From assembly GCA_036387135.1 (NCBI GenBank), contig DASVUH010000075.1:1-64000 (forward strand): 64,000 nucleotides of DNA, read 5' to 3'. Shown in pieces: positions 62,161 through 64,000 of this stretch. The notes beneath the pieces are model-generated. The model did no database searches. It worked only from the letters and a program-made list of their open reading frames with translations, and was not told the DNA's origin. Position numbers and translations under genes: made by a program. Numbering within the stretch: position 1 is the stretch's first letter; the number at the start of each line of letters is the position of its first letter. The DNA comes from JALZCH01 sp036387135 (lineage in GTDB: Bacteria; Acidobacteriota; Blastocatellia; Pyrinomonadales; Pyrinomonadaceae).

Positions 62161-62652
62161 ATGTCTGAAAATACAGTATTCACCAAAGGTAAAATTCCAG
62201 ATGTCGTTGTTTATCCATTAAGAAAATTTGTTGACGAGCGCGGCTGGCTTGCGGAATTGTTTCGCCACGATGAGTTAAGCGAGGAATTTTATCCCGTGAT
62301 GGGTTACATTTCAGTGACTGAGCCGGGCGTTCAGCGCGGTCCGCACGAACACGTTGAACAAGCCGATTTGTTTTGTTTTATCGGTCCTTCAAATTTCAAG
62401 CTCCGCGTTTGGGACAACCGCGCAGCTTCGGACACTTTCGGACGGATGATGACTTTATTCGTCGGCGCGGACAATCCGCAGGCTGTTATTATTCCGAAAG
62501 GCGTCGCACACGGTTACAAAAACATCGGTTCGGTTCCCGGCGTCGTGATCAATTGTCCGAATCGGCTTTATCTGGGCGTCGGCAAAAAAGAACCGATTGA
62601 CGAAATTCGCCACGAAGACGATCCGAACACGGTTTTTCGGATGGAAGATTAA
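62161..62652 (+). CDS. dTDP-sugar 3,5-epimerase-like cupin
   Basis: A 163-residue cupin of the RmlC-like family. PLRKFVDERGWLAELFRHDE and VQRGPHEHVEQADLFCFIG hold the usual His, and IPKGVAHGYKNIGS the second. It is shorter than the protein at 54955 and may act on a different nucleotide sugar. ATG 62161. Confidence 0.8.
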   Translation: MSENTVFTKGKIPDVVVYPLRKFVDERGWLAELFRHDELSEEFYPVMGYISVTEPGVQRGPHEHVEQADLFCFIGPSNFKLRVWDNRAASDTFGRMMTLFVGADNPQAVIIPKGVAHGYKNIGSVPGVVINCPNRLYLGVGKKEPIDEIRHEDDPNTVFRMED

Positions 62653-62735
62653 CCGCCGGTTAAAAATTCAAAATCGAGCGAACCGAAGATTTTGAATCGA
62701 AAATCGAAGTCGAAAAACTGAAAAACCAGCAAACA

Positions 62736-63992
62736 ATTTGGAACAAACAACCCGCTAGAACGAAAGTCGCCCGCTTAATCGCGCGCCTCAACACGGGCGG
62801 TCCGGCGCGGCACGTCGTTTGGCTAACCGACGGATTAAAAGACGAATTCGACACGACGCTCATTTGTGGATCAGTTCCGGCAAATGAGGGCGATATGAGT
62901 TATTTCGCTCGGCAGCACGGCGTCGAACCGCTTCTAATCCCGGAAATGAGCCGCGAGCTTTCGCCCAAAGACATCGTTTCGCTCTGGAAAATCTATCGTT
63001 TTTTGCGCCGCGAAAAACCCTTTATCATTCACACGCACACGGCAAAAGCCGGAACTTTGGGTCGCGTCGCCGGTTTCGCCTATCGCTGGCTGACATTTTC
63101 AGCGTTTGTCGGGCGACCGCGCCCGGTGCGTTTTATTCACACTTATCACGGTCATGTTTTTCACAGTTATTACGGCAAACTAAAAACCGCTTTTTTTCTG
63201 ACAATCGAACGCGTTCTGGCTCGGATGGCGACCGATAAAATCTTTGTTTTGAGCGAGCGGCAGCGTTGGGAGATAAACGAAAAATACGGCGTCGGGCGCG
63301 GCGAGCAATTTGAAATTGTACCGCTCGGCATTGATCTCGTGCCGTTTGAAAATTGGCGCGAGAAAAGACCGATTTTGCGTCGCGAGCTAAACGCCACAGA
63401 CGATGAGATTTTAGTCGGGATCGTTGGCAGATTAACGCAGGTTAAGAATCATTCGCTTTTTTTGCGAGTCGCCAAGCAATGGCAAAACGAAGCGGCGGAA
63501 ACAGATTTGCCTTCTGTTCGTTTTATCGTTATCGGCGATGGCGATTTGCGCGGGAATCTGGAAAAAGAAGCAGTCGAATTAAATTTAAAAAACACAGTTT
63601 TCCTCGGCGAGCGCAACGACGAAGACATTTTTTATCCGGCGCTCGATGTTGTCGCGCTGACTTCTTTTAACGAAGGCACGCCGCTGACTCTGATTGAAGC
63701 GATGGCAAACGAGCGCCCGGTGATTTCAACCGCCGTTGGCGGAGTCGTTGATTTGCTCGGTGCGGAAGAAGCTGCCGAGGACGAAAATTCGCGTTACATT
63801 ATCGGATTACGGGGGATTTCGATTCCTTCGGATGATGCAGAAAGTTTCTTTGAAGGTTTAAAGCGGCTTGTCAAAGACAAAAAATTGCGCGACAATTTCG
63901 CCACAGAAGGAGCGAATTTTGTTCGACAAAAATATTCAAAAGAACGACTCTTAGCCGATGTTCGGCGGCTTTACGAAAGTTTTGAGATTTGA
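62736..63992 (+). CDS. Family 4 glycosyltransferase with no standard start codon
   Basis: A GT-B enzyme of about 418 residues. The first ATG in frame (62895) lies after the N-terminal donor/acceptor loop TKVARLIARLNTGGPARHVVWL, which is clearly part of the protein and is encoded in the same frame just upstream. The open frame runs from 62664, but between its stop at 62661 and 62895 there is no ATG, GTG or TTG, only ATT 62736 and CTG 62718. Either a rare start is used, or a frameshift hides the true start (a TTG at 62738 in another frame opens LEQTTR). C-terminal EGTPLTLIEAMANERPVISTAVGGV is the donor site. It ends 8 bases before the window end. Confidence 0.75.
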   Translation: MWNKQPARTKVARLIARLNTGGPARHVVWLTDGLKDEFDTTLICGSVPANEGDMSYFARQHGVEPLLIPEMSRELSPKDIVSLWKIYRFLRREKPFIIHTHTAKAGTLGRVAGFAYRWLTFSAFVGRPRPVRFIHTYHGHVFHSYYGKLKTAFFLTIERVLARMATDKIFVLSERQRWEINEKYGVGRGEQFEIVPLGIDLVPFENWREKRPILRRELNATDDEILVGIVGRLTQVKNHSLFLRVAKQWQNEAAETDLPSVRFIVIGDGDLRGNLEKEAVELNLKNTVFLGERNDEDIFYPALDVVALTSFNEGTPLTLIEAMANERPVISTAVGGVVDLLGAEEAAEDENSRYIIGLRGISIPSDDAESFFEGLKRLVKDKKLRDNFATEGANFVRQKYSKERLLADVRRLYESFEI

Positions 63993-64000
63993 CTGCTCGA

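Overview
The window looks like a chromosomal segment of a mid-GC, Gram-negative soil or sediment bacterium, most likely an Acidobacteriota of the Blastocatellia type. This is inference from gene style: a zinc-ribbon/membrane/Asn-repeat/TonB fusion protein, multi-Ig secreted proteins ending in an HExxH motif, and PDZ-only exported proteins. No rRNA, tRNA, CRISPR array, integrase or transposase was seen.

Layout. Bases 1-4450 are AT-rich and partly decayed: pieces of large Ig-like secreted proteins, a HEAT-like membrane-anchored protein and a tandem pair of small secreted paralogs. Bases 4469-24140 are housekeeping and general metabolism: a class I aminotransferase, a double-PDZ exported protein, a lipoprotein, a CrtI-type desaturase, the TonB-like fusion, inorganic pyrophosphatase, recN, a MOSC protein, mscL, a secreted debranching-like glycosidase, a secreted beta-propeller sugar dehydrogenase, two polyphosphate kinases 2, two exported unknowns, 5-formyl-THF cyclo-ligase and an RNB ribonuclease. 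Long intergenic palindromes of three unrelated sequence types lie in this part. Bases 24182-24762 hold a GTGA-coupled antitoxin and a zeta-type toxin that has lost its P-loop half.

From 24803 to the right edge almost everything is surface-polysaccharide biosynthesis on the plus strand. The first block (24803-40808) makes a deoxy-amino sugar nucleotide (dehydratase plus RmlD-like reductase), exports glycan by a Wzm/Wzt ABC transporter, and carries FdtA/FdtB for a 3-amino-3,6-dideoxyhexose, an acyltransferase, a FemAB-like GNAT protein, methyltransferases and five glycosyltransferases. An island (41007-44056, minus strand) interrupts it, holding an 882-residue phage tail-spike-like beta-helix protein and a Com-like zinc-ribbon protein. 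It is followed by a decayed second copy of the fdtA-fdtB-glycosyltransferase block (44230-46180), of which one glycosyltransferase remains intact. The last block (46191-63992) has a Wzx flippase, a second sugar aminotransferase on the minus strand, glycosyltransferases, a CDP-hexose cassette (rfbF, rfbG, C-methyltransferase, 3,5-epimerase, reductase) that probably makes a C-methyl-branched 6-deoxyhexose, a polytopic polymerase or GT-C protein, and asparagine synthase.

Together the second half reads as a mosaic O-antigen or exopolysaccharide locus built from duplicated and laterally acquired pieces, with components of both ABC-dependent and Wzx/Wzy-dependent export. The tail-spike island inside it is the most unusual element.
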